A stretch of DNA of 35,832 bases from Bacteroidales bacterium (lineage in GTDB: Bacteria > Bacteroidota > Bacteroidia > Bacteroidales > VadinHA17). Positions 16,998-24,555 of the stretch are shown here, one piece after another (within the stretch, counting starts at the first letter, position 1; the number at the start of each line of letters is the position of its first letter). The notes under the pieces are model-generated. The model did not search any database. It was not told the DNA's origin and saw nothing but the letters and a program-made list of their open reading frames with translations. The translations under genes were made by a program, and so were the position numbers. Where the stretch lies: NCBI GenBank assembly GCA_021157415.1, contig JAGGWN010000016.1:1-35832 (forward strand), written 5' to 3'.

Positions 16998-17726
16998 ATG
17001 AACCGGCAAATCTTGGTTATTATACGGGCCCTTTTCCTACCTGTGGCCGGGTTTCTTTTTTTTGTTCAGACGGGTTCCGGGCAGGGAGCCTACCTTGATC
17101 CCTCGAGGTTTGAATCGTCTGTTCTGACTTTCGAGCGTGCAGACAGTCTCCGGATGCCTCCGGCCGGTGCCATTGTCTGTACAGGAAGTTCCAGCATACG
17201 TAAATGGCACGATAATATCAGGGAGGATCTGGCCCCTCTCACCATTATCCCCCGGGGGTTCGGGGGAAGTAATATGAACGACCTCCTGTATTACACCGAC
17301 AGGATTGTTTTACGTTATAAGCCGAGGGCCGTTATGGTTTACGAAGGGGATAATGATATTGCACAGCAGATTTCACCCGGTATGATTACCGAAACCTTTC
17401 GGTCTTTTGTCCGGAAGGTACACCGGAGTCTTCCTGATTGCCGGATCTATTTTATTTCCATTAAGCCCAGCATAGCCCGTTGGAAGCTGTGGCCGGAAAT
17501 GGAAAAGACCAACAGAATGATTGAAGCATTATGTGACCAGGATCCACGGTTGACTTATCTTGATGTTGCTTCGGGTATGCTGGATAAATACGGACAACCT
17601 GTAAAAGAAATATTTGTTAGTGACAGCCTGCACATGAACAGGCAGGGGTATCTTATCTGGCGGAAAATGATCCAACCCGTACTGGTGCGTAAAGAATGGC
17701 GCTTCGAACCAAAGACCGCTTTTTGA
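16998..17726 (+). CDS. SGNH/GDSL-family hydrolase, secreted
   Basis: A 242-aa protein with an N-terminal signal peptide (about 1-29, ending TGSGQG). It has the four SGNH blocks in order: the serine block CTGSSSIRKW (61-70), the glycine block RGFGGSNMNDL (86-96), the asparagine block EGDNDI (116-121; Asn119), and the Asp/His block SDSLHMNRQGY (Asp209, His212). The family comprises esterases, lipases and carbohydrate acetylesterases; substrate cannot be assigned. Length is typical. It is divergent from the phosphoesterase gene with 158 bp between them, and is followed by a flavodiiron gene with its own promoter. It is probably monocistronic. Confidence 0.9.
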   Translation: MNRQILVIIRALFLPVAGFLFFVQTGSGQGAYLDPSRFESSVLTFERADSLRMPPAGAIVCTGSSSIRKWHDNIREDLAPLTIIPRGFGGSNMNDLLYYTDRIVLRYKPRAVMVYEGDNDIAQQISPGMITETFRSFVRKVHRSLPDCRIYFISIKPSIARWKLWPEMEKTNRMIEALCDQDPRLTYLDVASGMLDKYGQPVKEIFVSDSLHMNRQGYLIWRKMIQPVLVRKEWRFEPKTAF

Positions 17727-17841
17727 AGAAGGACAACATCCATACTTAAGAAGAAAGTGCCCGAAGATAGTCCCACCTGCAGGTTTTGGAGAGCAGGCCC
17801 CGTATGCTAACTTATCTTATGGATTTCTTCTGCAATCTAAG

Positions 17842-17849
17842 TATATTTG
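17842..17849 (+). promoter_or_regulatory. -7 element before the flavodiiron gene
   Basis: TATATTTG matches TAnnTTTG, 76 bp before the ATG. The -33 region is T-rich (ATTTCTTC) but has no exact TTTG. The leader of about 70 nt is AT-rich and shows no obvious structure. Confidence 0.5.
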
Positions 17850-17925
17850 TATGGAAATTTATGTAGGTTTGTCGTGAAGTTAATATTTTGGATTAATCAA
17901 AAAAACCATATAAATACTGAAAAAA

Positions 17926-19107
17926 ATGAAACCGTTAAAAGTAAAAGAAGGTATTTACCGTTTGGGTTCCTTAGATTGGGACCGTCGTATTTTTGATGCT
18001 TTGATTCCTTTGCCTGACGGGACGAGCTACAATGCTTATTTAATCCGGGGAAGTGAGAAAACCGTCCTGATAGATACCGATGATCCGGATTTCAGGGATG
18101 AGTTTATGAGTCAGCTTGAAGGCGTGGAAAAGCTGGATTATCTGGTTTCTCTTCATGCCGAGCAGGATCATTCGGGATGTATTCCTTTTGTATTGGAAAA
18201 ATATCCCGGGGCCAAAGTGCTGGTTACCTCCAAATGCAAAAATATGGAAATGGACCTGCTGCATATCCCGGCAGAAAAATTTATTACGGTGGAAGACGGG
18301 GAAACCCTCTCGTTGGGAAACAAAACGTTGAAGTTTATCCATACCCCCTGGGTGCATTGGCCTGAGACCATGTCTGCTTATCTGGAAGAAGACAAAATAC
18401 TGTTCAGTTGTGATTTTTTCGGATCGCATCTGGCCGTAAGCGACCTGTTTGTTACGGATAAAGCGCGCACCTATGATGCCGCTAAACGTTATTATGCCGA
18501 GATTATGATGCCGTTTCGCAAGATCATCAGCAAGAACCTGCAGAAAGTGTTGGCTTATGATATAGATATGATCGCCCCGAGTCACGGTCCAATATACCGG
18601 GAGCCGGACCTGATCATCGAAGCCCACAAGGAATGGGTAGATGCTCCTCCGAAAAACCTGGTGGTTTTGCCTTACATCTCCATGCATGAGAGTACACGTT
18701 TGATGGTGGACCGGCTGGTGGAAGCGTTAATCAGGAATGGTGTGGAGGTAGAACAGTTTAATCTGGAGGTTACCGATCTCGGCAAGCTGGCTATGATGCT
18801 TGTGGATGCGGCTACCATTGTCATGGCCAGTCCGACGGTGCTTAGCGGTCCTCACCCGGCGGTTGTTTATGCGGCTTATCTGGCCAATGTCTTGCGCCCC
18901 AAAGCCATGTTTGTTTCCATCATGGGGTCCTATGGCTGGGCCGACCGTACCGTGCCTGTGATATCGGGTCTGATAAAAGACCTGAAAGTTGACGTGCTGG
19001 ATCCCGTCCTGGCGAAAGGGGCTCCTACCCGGGAGACATATGCAGCTGTTGATCACCTGGCTGAAACCATTGCGGCTAAACACAGGGAAGCAGGAATAAT
19101 GAAGTAA
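17926..19107 (+). CDS. A-type flavoprotein (flavodiiron protein, FprA family)
   Basis: A 393-aa cytoplasmic enzyme that reduces O2 to water or NO to N2O, protecting anaerobic or microaerobic metabolism. Residues 1-250 form the metallo-beta-lactamase-like diiron domain, with the complete ligand set His77-x-Glu79-x-Asp81-His82, His144, Asp163 and His220 (HAEQDHSG, WVHWPET, SCDFFGSH, PSHGP). Residues about 255-393 are the flavodoxin-like FMN domain (VLPYISMHESTRLMVDRLV, MASPTVLSGPHP, SIMGSYGW). It is the simplest two-domain class without a rubredoxin extension, so it needs a separate electron donor. Its presence fits an anaerobe or facultative anaerobe. The next gene on the minus strand is a pseudogene, convergent with it. 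Confidence 0.96.
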   Translation: MKPLKVKEGIYRLGSLDWDRRIFDALIPLPDGTSYNAYLIRGSEKTVLIDTDDPDFRDEFMSQLEGVEKLDYLVSLHAEQDHSGCIPFVLEKYPGAKVLVTSKCKNMEMDLLHIPAEKFITVEDGETLSLGNKTLKFIHTPWVHWPETMSAYLEEDKILFSCDFFGSHLAVSDLFVTDKARTYDAAKRYYAEIMMPFRKIISKNLQKVLAYDIDMIAPSHGPIYREPDLIIEAHKEWVDAPPKNLVVLPYISMHESTRLMVDRLVEALIRNGVEVEQFNLEVTDLGKLAMMLVDAATIVMASPTVLSGPHPAVVYAAYLANVLRPKAMFVSIMGSYGWADRTVPVISGLIKDLKVDVLDPVLAKGAPTRETYAAVDHLAETIAAKHREAGIMK

Positions 19108-19114
19108 AAAAGAA

Positions 19115-19142
19115 GTCCTCCTGCGCTAAAGCTTCGGAAGAC
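19115..19142. repeat. Imperfect inverted repeat in the convergent intergenic gap
   Basis: GTCCTCC (19115-19121) and GGAAGAC (19136-19142) pair with one mismatch, just after the flavodiiron gene. It may be a small terminator or a remnant of a dispersed palindromic repeat. No U-tract follows. Confidence 0.3.
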
Positions 19143-19249
19143 AAAGTCCTTTCTGCGCTCCCACCTTCATCAGGGATGGCAAAGGGGTTTGCTATAAAAC
19201 TGAAACACGGGTGCGGGTTATGGTATTAAATATTTTCCGTTTTATGAAA

Positions 19250-20444
19250 CTATTTAATAATCTTTATCTTTCGAACAGTGTTTCTTTCCCGGATCAGTAA
19301 CAGATAAGCACCCCTGTGCCAGTGACCGGTTTGCAATTGAAGAGTGTTCCGGTTTTTTACCAGTCCATACTGTCCGTCCCAGCATATCTACGATTTGCAG
19401 GGAGGTTCCTCGTGGCAGACCGTCAAGGCCTTCTATGGTGAGGTATTCATTTACGGGGTTGGGCCATACATGCAGGAACAGCGTCAGAGCCTCTTTTCCG
19501 GAGCAGACGCTTACCTGTATATACACCGAATCCGAAGTTTCACAACCATAGCTATTGGTAACGGTTACACTGTAAGTCCCGGTATGATTGACATAGATGG
19601 CGGAGTCGTTGCTTCCGGTATTCCAGAGATACTGTTCTCCGCCTGTTGCAGTCAGGGAGAAGCGGTGGCCGAAACAACCTGCCGTGTCCCCGGAAAGATG
19701 AATGGCAGGGTAGGGGATGATTTTAATAAAGAGGGTATTGCTGGTATCCGGAGGGAATAGTGTGTCGGCAATGATACGCCGGTAATAGGCAGAGACCCGG
19801 GCCGTATCTCTGTAATACAGGTTATCAGTCTCTCCGCCGGCGTTTTCCCATGTGAGCCTGTCGTAGCTTTCCTGCCACAGGTATGTGAGGGGCCCGACGC
19901 CTCCCTGCACTGTGCTTCCCGTAAGTGTAAACAAATCCCCTTCGCATGCTGCACTGTCTGTAATGATATTGTTATGTGGCAAATCTTCCGCCAGCAGGTT
20001 ATCCAGGTCCACCTCGGAAAAGGCAGAATCCCATTCCGTTGTGAATCCGAATATGATTTCTTTTCCGGCATATTGACTGAGGGAAAGGGTGACACGCCGG
20101 AAAACGGTGTCGGGAAGGTGGTTTGTGTGATCTATGGTAAAAATCGTATCATAGTGATTTTTACAATCAGAGGAGATAATGACGAATACCTTTTCATCCG
20201 GACTTAGGCTTGCAGCCGTAGGCGGCCACTTCATGGTATTCAGGATCCGGTAATCAAAAGAGAGGAAAATATTTCCTCATTTTTGTATCCTTTGGTCATA
20301 TTGTGCGCTGTATATTTATTTTTTCTTTAAAGCAAAAGAATCCCAAACAACAGGAGGAAAAACAAAGTATGTTTCCCTGACTACGGATAAGAACCTGTTT
20401 CGGGTGCAACAGGATGTGTCTGTGTATGAAAGTGTCTGGATAAC
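19250..20444 (-). pseudogene. Decayed T9SS-secreted protein (N-truncated, three frameshifts)
   Basis: The longest open piece (19254-20234) lacks a signal peptide and starts in mid-domain. Reading upstream in the same frame gives GNIFLSFDYRILNT before MKWPP, the core strand of a choice-of-anchor/cleaved-adhesin domain, directly after a TGA at 20277-20279. Further upstream, two other frames continue the same domain (KNKYTAHNMTKGYKNEE and TYFVFPPVVWDSFAL), joined if one A is removed from or added to short A-runs. Then come Ig-like/SPRY-type repeats and a type IX sorting tail (FLHVWPNPVNEYLTIEGL). The tail is knocked out of frame at a six-A run (T6 at 19353-19358 on the plus strand); removing one A restores GAYLLLIRERNTVRKIKIIK with a stop at 19250-19252. 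It would have been a surface or secreted protein. No room remains for the original N-terminus before the phosphatidyltransferase gene. Confidence 0.8.
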
Positions 20445-20457
20445 TTATAGTAAATGA

Positions 20458-20493
20458 GTAGTATATAAGAATACTACGTAGGTGGCTACGTAG
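20458..20493. repeat. Two overlapping inverted repeats
   Basis: GTAGTAT (20458-20464) pairs with ATACTAC (20471-20477), 6-nt loop. Overlapping it, CTACGTAG at 20474-20481 is repeated at 20486-20493 around GTGG. The two foldings are mutually exclusive. They lie between the phosphatidyltransferase stop and the pseudogene, and could be a terminator without U-tract, a DNA-binding site or a mobile-element scar. Confidence 0.7.
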
Positions 20494-20531
20494 ATTATTT
20501 TTCTGACAAGGAAAAGAAAAAAAGGCAGGTA

Positions 20532-21257
20532 TTATTCAATGTTACCTTCTTTATTATCTTTCCGTGGCGGATGAGGAGGATCCAGTTTTTTAATAGCTTT
20601 CAGGTCTTTGAAGAAAAACAGGAAATATCCGAAAATAAGCAGGATAGCGATAAAAATCCCCAACAGATCGAAAAATGTCACATGAAAGGAAAAAATACGG
20701 ATGACCGGGTTCCGGTGAATGAAGAAAAGAGCGGTATTACCCAGGATGGCGAAGAAACGTACTTCTGTGGGACCGATCTTGCTGTAGGTGATCTTGAAAA
20801 TGCCTCGCAGGTAAGAATTGATATACGTGCTGATAGCCAGCATAAAATATCCAATGATTATGAGCAGGGCCACGGTCATATGCATAAAAGGGGAAAGTCC
20901 CAGGCCCAGGCCTATGACCAGGATAGAGATGGAATCTACATTATGATCCACAAAAAAACCATATATGGGTCGTTCGATTTTACGGAAACGGGCCAGGCTT
21001 CCGTCCAGACTATCGCCGAACCAGTTAACCAGAAAACCCAGCGATGCCAGCCACAGAAATCCATAGCCATAGCTGCATAGGTAATATCCCAGGGCAACCA
21101 TAAAAGATCCCACAATGCCGATGCCGGTAAGATGATCAGGGGTAATCTCCACAGGCAGCACGCGAACAAAGAAATTAAGCAGTTTTTTTTCAATGCCCCG
21201 TAAAAATGATTCGGTGATCCTGACAGCTTCTTCTTTTTGGATGGGATGCTTAATCAT
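20532..21257 (-). CDS. CDP-alcohol phosphatidyltransferase family membrane protein
   Basis: A 241-aa inner-membrane enzyme that transfers a phosphatidyl or similar group from a CDP-linked donor to an alcohol, building phospholipid head groups or related lipids. The catalytic motif D-x2-D-G-x2-A-R...G-x3-D-x3-D is complete: Asp82, Asp85, Gly86, Ala89, Arg90, Gly100, Asp104, Asp108 (GDSLDGSLAR...GFFVDHNVD). About six hydrophobic helices are visible, and the C-terminus is a charged, proline-rich cytosolic tail. The acceptor alcohol is not determinable; no phosphatidylserine decarboxylase or synthase partner is nearby. It appears monocistronic, with a pseudogene downstream and the tRNA-Leu region divergent upstream. 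Confidence 0.92.
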   Translation of the reverse strand: MIKHPIQKEEAVRITESFLRGIEKKLLNFFVRVLPVEITPDHLTGIGIVGSFMVALGYYLCSYGYGFLWLASLGFLVNWFGDSLDGSLARFRKIERPIYGFFVDHNVDSISILVIGLGLGLSPFMHMTVALLIIIGYFMLAISTYINSYLRGIFKITYSKIGPTEVRFFAILGNTALFFIHRNPVIRIFSFHVTFFDLLGIFIAILLIFGYFLFFFKDLKAIKKLDPPHPPRKDNKEGNIE

Positions 21258-21396
21258 AGGAAAAGAAGTTTATGCAAATATATATATTCCAGTGATTTTA
21301 CAAAAAGGTTTTTAACATAACATGAACGGTTTACAGATATTAAGGAGAATAACTTAAAAAAAGTTTTCAAATGTTTACCAGTTTCAAACAATTTTA

Positions 21397-21404
21397 TATT
21401 TTTG
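21397..21404 (+). promoter_or_regulatory. Candidate -7 element for the tRNA-Leu/structured-RNA transcript
   Basis: TATTTTTG matches TAnnTTTG and is followed by about 90 nt of leader before the first structured element. The -33 region has GTTTAC rather than TTTG. In the gap 21258-21495 I see nothing else except AT-rich sequence and the start of the direct repeat. Confidence 0.4.
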
Positions 21405-21454
21405 TAGCCCGATTTTGGGAGAAAGAGCATTTGTGAAAAGAACAGAAAAAACCG

Positions 21455-21506
21455 GAAGTTCTTTTATGTATTGATAATAATTAAATTACTTATTTGCCCA
21501 GATGGC
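21455..21506 (+). repeat. 52-bp direct repeat, copy 1 (tRNA-Leu upstream region plus first 11 nt of tRNA)
   Basis: It is identical except for one base to 21616-21667. It contains the AT-rich region upstream of tRNA-Leu(CAG) and the tRNA's own first 11 nt (GCCCAGATGGC, 21496-21506), but the rest of the tRNA is absent; the structured element continues instead. The two copies are offset by 161 bp. Confidence 0.9.
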
Positions 21507-21586
21507 AGGGCCGAACGTAAAGAAATGAGCCGGTGGCTCATTTTAGAGAGGAGCCGGGATGCAGGGGAGACAATTCCGCCATCTGG
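21498..21586 (+). ncRNA. Structured RNA element, copy 1 (precedes tRNA-Leu CAG)
   Basis: About 89 nt that fold by eye into a closed structure. The outer stem is 9 perfect pairs, CCAGATGGC (21498-21506) with GCCATCTGG (21578-21586). An inner hairpin has 9 perfect pairs, AAATGAGCC (21523-21531) with GGCTCATTT (21535-21543), loop GGT. A small hairpin GGGA/TTCC (21565-21568 and 21574-21577) has a 5-nt loop. Between outer stem and first hairpin lies GGGCCGAACGTAAAG, almost identical in copy 2. There is no ORF of note. Its 5' arm coincides with the first bases of a duplicated tRNA-Leu. It could be a small RNA, a tRNA-transcript processing element or a palindromic mobile element. I do not recognise it as a named RNA family. 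Confidence 0.65.
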
Positions 21587-21615
21587 AGGGATTACACAAT
21601 AAATAAGAAAAATCA

Positions 21616-21667
21616 GAAGTTCTTTTATGTATTGATAATAATTAAATTATTTATTTGCCCAGATGGC
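21616..21667 (+). repeat. 52-bp direct repeat, copy 2 (in front of the intact tRNA-Leu CAG)
   Basis: Partner of 21455-21506, with a single T/C difference. Here the tRNA continues intact from 21657, so this is likely the parental copy and the upstream one the duplicate. Confidence 0.9.
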
Positions 21668-21740
21668 GGAATTGGTAGACGCGCTAGTTTCAGGGACTAG
21701 TGCTCGTAAGAGCGTGCAGGTTCGAGTCCTGTTCTGGGCA
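21657..21740 (+). tRNA. tRNA-Leu (anticodon CAG)
   Basis: An 84-nt class II tRNA. The acceptor stem is GCCCAGA with TCTGGGC and discriminator A (21740). The D-arm has GGTAGAC, and the anticodon stem CTAGT/ACTAG holds loop TTCAGGG with CAG at 21691-21693, reading CUG. A long variable arm (GCTC-GTAA-GAGC) and the T-loop GTTCGAGTC confirm leucine type. CCA is not encoded. No clear terminator follows before the second structured element, so it may be co-transcribed with the next tRNA. Confidence 0.97.
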
Positions 21741-21839
21741 CTCACGGAACTATGAACAACGGATGTTGATTGATGAGTTATGCATTTCCCGTAGTTGTTC
21801 GATCTTCGTCAGTCAACCTTCGGGTTGCACAAAAGTCCG

Positions 21840-21920
21840 GGTGGCAGGGCCGGACGTAAAGAAATGAGCCGGTAGCCCATTGTAAGTAAGCCCGAATGCG
21901 GGGAAGGCTGTTTCGCCATC
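21840..21920 (+). ncRNA. Structured RNA element, copy 2 (precedes tRNA-Leu GAG)
   Basis: An 81-nt homologue of the element at 21498-21586. The outer stem is GGTGGC (21840-21845) with GCCATC (21915-21920), one G-U pair. The central hairpin is AATGAGC with GCCCATT and loop CGGTA, one A-C mismatch. GGGC (21847-21850) can pair with GCCC (21890-21893), and the small hairpin is GGAA/TTTC (21902-21905, 21911-21914). The core GACGTAAAGAAATGAGCCGGT is near-identical in both copies, while stems change with partial pairing retained. A CAACC-TTCG-GGTTG hairpin (21814-21827) lies just upstream. No 52-bp direct repeat accompanies this copy. Confidence 0.62.
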
Positions 21921-21995
21921 GAAAAATGAATATAATGAGTTGTTATTTATTATAAAGTGATTTTAGTTCTTATACATATTTTTTAATGATTCTAA

Positions 21996-22081
21996 GCCCA
22001 GGTGGCGGAACTGGTAGACGCGCCAGGTTGAGGGCCTGGTGGCCGCTTTAGGCCGTGCAAGTTCGATTCTTGTCCTGGGCA
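21996..22081 (+). tRNA. tRNA-Leu (anticodon GAG)
   Basis: An 86-nt class II tRNA. The acceptor is GCCCAGG/CCTGGGC with discriminator A at 22081. The anticodon stem CCAGG/CCTGG has loop TTGAGGG with GAG at 22030-22032, reading CUC and CUU. The variable arm is GGCC-GCTTTA-GGCC, and the T-loop is GTTCGATTC. CCA is not encoded. It is preceded by structured element copy 2 and followed directly by an intrinsic terminator. Confidence 0.97.
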
Positions 22082-22096
22082 CAATAAGAACGATGA

Positions 22097-22126
22097 AGTT
22101 CGATGAATGCATGTCGGACTTTTTTT
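22097..22126 (+). terminator. Intrinsic terminator of the tRNA-Leu cluster
   Basis: AGTTCGATG (22097-22105) pairs with TGTCGGACT (22112-22120) over 9 positions including G-U pairs, loop AATGCA, followed by a run of T from 22120 to 22126. It sits 15 nt after tRNA-Leu(GAG). Confidence 0.85.
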
Positions 22127-22234
22127 GTCCCATTCCCCCGGGTCTTTGCAAGTTCCGGCTTATATGCCTTCCGAGAGGTGGGGCTGCCGGCATGCCGGCG
22201 GGCTGTTAACTTCTGTGTTTTTGCGCTCTTCAAT

Positions 22235-22266
22235 ATTGCAAAGCTTCTCTGTTTTTCGTACTTTTG
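22235..22266 (+). promoter_or_regulatory. Bacteroidota-type promoter of the TonB-dependent receptor gene
   Basis: TATTG (ending 22238) and TACTTTTG (22259-22266) fit the TTG and TAnnTTTG boxes with 20 bp between them. The ATG at 22289 follows 22 bp after the -7 box, giving a short leader. Confidence 0.65.
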
Positions 22267-22288
22267 ATGAGACCATACCGTTCCGGAC

Positions 22289-24550
22289 ATGAAAAAATAT
22301 TTTTCGATCCTGGTTGGGTTGTTTTTGATCATCCTTTCCATACATGCACAGGAAAAGGGATATATTACCGGTACGGTGACCGATTTGGTCCGTCATACTT
22401 CTTTACCCGGTGCGGCTGTCATGACCAAAGCACATTCGGGAACCACTACGGGACCTTCGGGAGATTATTTCCTTTCGGTAACAGCAGGCAGGCATCAATT
22501 GACTGTACGATATGTGGGGTATCAATCTGTATCCAGGGAGGTATATGTGACTGCCGGTGATACGCTGTTTCTTAATTTCAGCCTGGTTCCAAAAAGTGAA
22601 GTATTGAATGAAGTTGTGGTGAGTGCCGAGAAGTTCTCCCAGAAACTGTCGGATGTGAACGTTTCCATGGCAGTATTGAAACCCAGGGAGATAGAGCTGC
22701 AGAACACGGTATCTCTGGATGAGATCCTGGATAAAACCTCCGGGTTTGATATTCTGGACGGACAGCCCAGCATTCGTGGAGGAAGCGGATTCAGTTATGG
22801 TGCCGGCAGCCGGGTGTTGGTGATGCTGGATGGACTGCCGTTGATTGCCGGGGATGCCGGAGATGTGAAATGGGATTACCTGCCCTTGGAAACACTCTCG
22901 CAGGTGGAGATCATCAAGGGGGCCTCTTCCGTATTATACGGATCTTCGGCACTGAATGGTGTGGTAAACCTGAGGACTTTAGAACCTGGATTGAACCCGG
23001 TGACTCAGGCCCGGATATTTACCGGTCTGTATCTTGCCCCACACAGAAGAGAGTTAATATGGTGGAATACCCCCAGATGGATGTCCGGTATTTCCGTTTC
23101 TCACGCCAGAAAAATCGGAACCCTGGACCTGACAGGAGGCATGAACCTGGTGCACGATGCGGGATACCGGGAACATGAATATAAGAAAAATGCCAGGATG
23201 AATGTAAATCTTCGGTACAATCCGTCAAAAATTAAAGGACTGGTTTTGGGGGTGAACAGCAATGGTATGATCCTGGATAAGAGCAGTTTTTTTCTTTGGG
23301 AAAATGCCGATTCGGGGGCGTACCGTCAGAATCTGGCAGGTACATCCTCCTATTCAGGGTACCGGGTGAATATTGATCCTTATGTTCAATACCATTCATC
23401 CCGGGGAGGAGCCCATGTGCTCAGAACACGGTGGTTCTCGGTAACCAACAATATGTCCGACAATCCTGATAAGAACAATCATTTCGATTTGTTCATGGGC
23501 GAATACCGGTATCAGAAGAATATTTTCAAACAACTCAGGATTACGGCGGGACTCTTTGAAAATTACGGGAACGTGCGGTCCCGCTTGTACGGGGGGCATC
23601 GTCGTAATGAGGCTGCCTTGTATGCACAATTACATGGGACCCTGGGGGCCAGACTGAATTTTACGATAGGCAGCCGTTGGGAAACCTATTGGCTGGATAA
23701 GCAGACGCAGACGTCTGTGCCTGTTTTTAGGACAGGAATTAACTATCGTTTGTTCCCGCATACCAATATCAGATTATCAACCGGTCAGGGTTATCGTTAC
23801 CCTTCTGTGGCGGAGAAATATACGGCAACCAGTGTTGGTGCCTTGAATGTTTTTCCCAATCCTGACCTTTTACCCGAAAAAGGATGGAGTGCAGAAGTGG
23901 GTGTGATGCAGGGATTCCGCCTTGACACCTGGAAGGGATACCTGGATTTTGCCTTATTCAGAAATGATTATACCAATATGATCGAGTTTGCTTTTGGATT
24001 GTATCTGCCCGATACCGTGCAGGTGCCTTCTTGGGATTATGTTGGTTTTAAAGCGATAAATGTCGGCCGTGCCCGGATTACCGGTAGCGAAATAACTGCC
24101 CACATTGAAAAAAGTACCGGAAAATTACATGTCCTGTTTCAGGGAGGCTATACCTGGCTGAACCCGGTTGATCTGAATATGCCTGCAAACGACTCGGTGG
24201 ATAATATCCTGAAATATCGTTATCGGCATGGCATCAAGGGAAATACAGATGTTCAATGGAAGGGAGTGTCGGCAGGGGTGACTTTTATATACAGGAGTTT
24301 TATGGAACGGGTGGATTCGGTGTTTACGGATCCTGTTATCGGCAATATTATTCTACCGGGATATCCGAAATACCGGCAAGAACACCATCATGGGAACTGG
24401 GTCTTTGATGTCCGGGCAGGCTATCAGATGGCAACTTTTGTTAAACTGTCTTTTATCGTTAAAAACCTGTTTAACCGGGAATATATGGGACGGCCCGGGG
24501 ACATACGGCCACATCGGAGTGTTGCCATGCAACTGCTATTCAGATGGTAG
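22289..24550 (+). CDS. TonB-dependent outer-membrane receptor
   Basis: A 753-aa outer-membrane active transporter. A signal peptide (1-20, ending IHAQ) is followed by a carboxypeptidase-regulatory-like beta-sandwich (about 22-105: GYITGTVTDLVRHTSLPGAAV ... VRYVGYQSVSREVYV). Then come a TonB box-like region (NEVVVSAEK), the plug domain (about 115-230: LDEILDKTSGFDILDGQPSIRGG, EIIKGASSVLYGSSALNGVVN) and a 22-strand barrel ending in aromatic RW. The length and lack of a SusD partner downstream point to a siderophore, cobalamin, metal or other small-ligand receptor rather than a glycan SusC; the ligand is unknown. It carries its own promoter and ends 5 bp before the convergent T9SS gene. Confidence 0.95.
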   Translation: MKKYFSILVGLFLIILSIHAQEKGYITGTVTDLVRHTSLPGAAVMTKAHSGTTTGPSGDYFLSVTAGRHQLTVRYVGYQSVSREVYVTAGDTLFLNFSLVPKSEVLNEVVVSAEKFSQKLSDVNVSMAVLKPREIELQNTVSLDEILDKTSGFDILDGQPSIRGGSGFSYGAGSRVLVMLDGLPLIAGDAGDVKWDYLPLETLSQVEIIKGASSVLYGSSALNGVVNLRTLEPGLNPVTQARIFTGLYLAPHRRELIWWNTPRWMSGISVSHARKIGTLDLTGGMNLVHDAGYREHEYKKNARMNVNLRYNPSKIKGLVLGVNSNGMILDKSSFFLWENADSGAYRQNLAGTSSYSGYRVNIDPYVQYHSSRGGAHVLRTRWFSVTNNMSDNPDKNNHFDLFMGEYRYQKNIFKQLRITAGLFENYGNVRSRLYGGHRRNEAALYAQLHGTLGARLNFTIGSRWETYWLDKQTQTSVPVFRTGINYRLFPHTNIRLSTGQGYRYPSVAEKYTATSVGALNVFPNPDLLPEKGWSAEVGVMQGFRLDTWKGYLDFALFRNDYTNMIEFAFGLYLPDTVQVPSWDYVGFKAINVGRARITGSEITAHIEKSTGKLHVLFQGGYTWLNPVDLNMPANDSVDNILKYRYRHGIKGNTDVQWKGVSAGVTFIYRSFMERVDSVFTDPVIGNIILPGYPKYRQEHHHGNWVFDVRAGYQMATFVKLSFIVKNLFNREYMGRPGDIRPHRSVAMQLLFRW

Positions 24551-24555
24551 AAAAA

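Noticed and set aside
21498-21920. Structured elements as integron attC sites, c-di-GMP riboswitches or hammerhead ribozymes
   Set aside because: No GTTRRRY/RYYYAAC ends and no integrase; similarity to the c-di-GMP-I core is limited to a few bases (GACG-AAAG and GGTAGC) without the second helix; no CUGAUGA/GAAA ribozyme core.
21963-22193. A 76-codon minus-strand ORF and two overlapping ones up to 22396
   Set aside because: They run antisense through tRNA-Leu(GAG), its terminator and the TonB receptor start; the protein sequence is the familiar artefact of translating a tRNA backwards (IVPRTRIELARPKAA).
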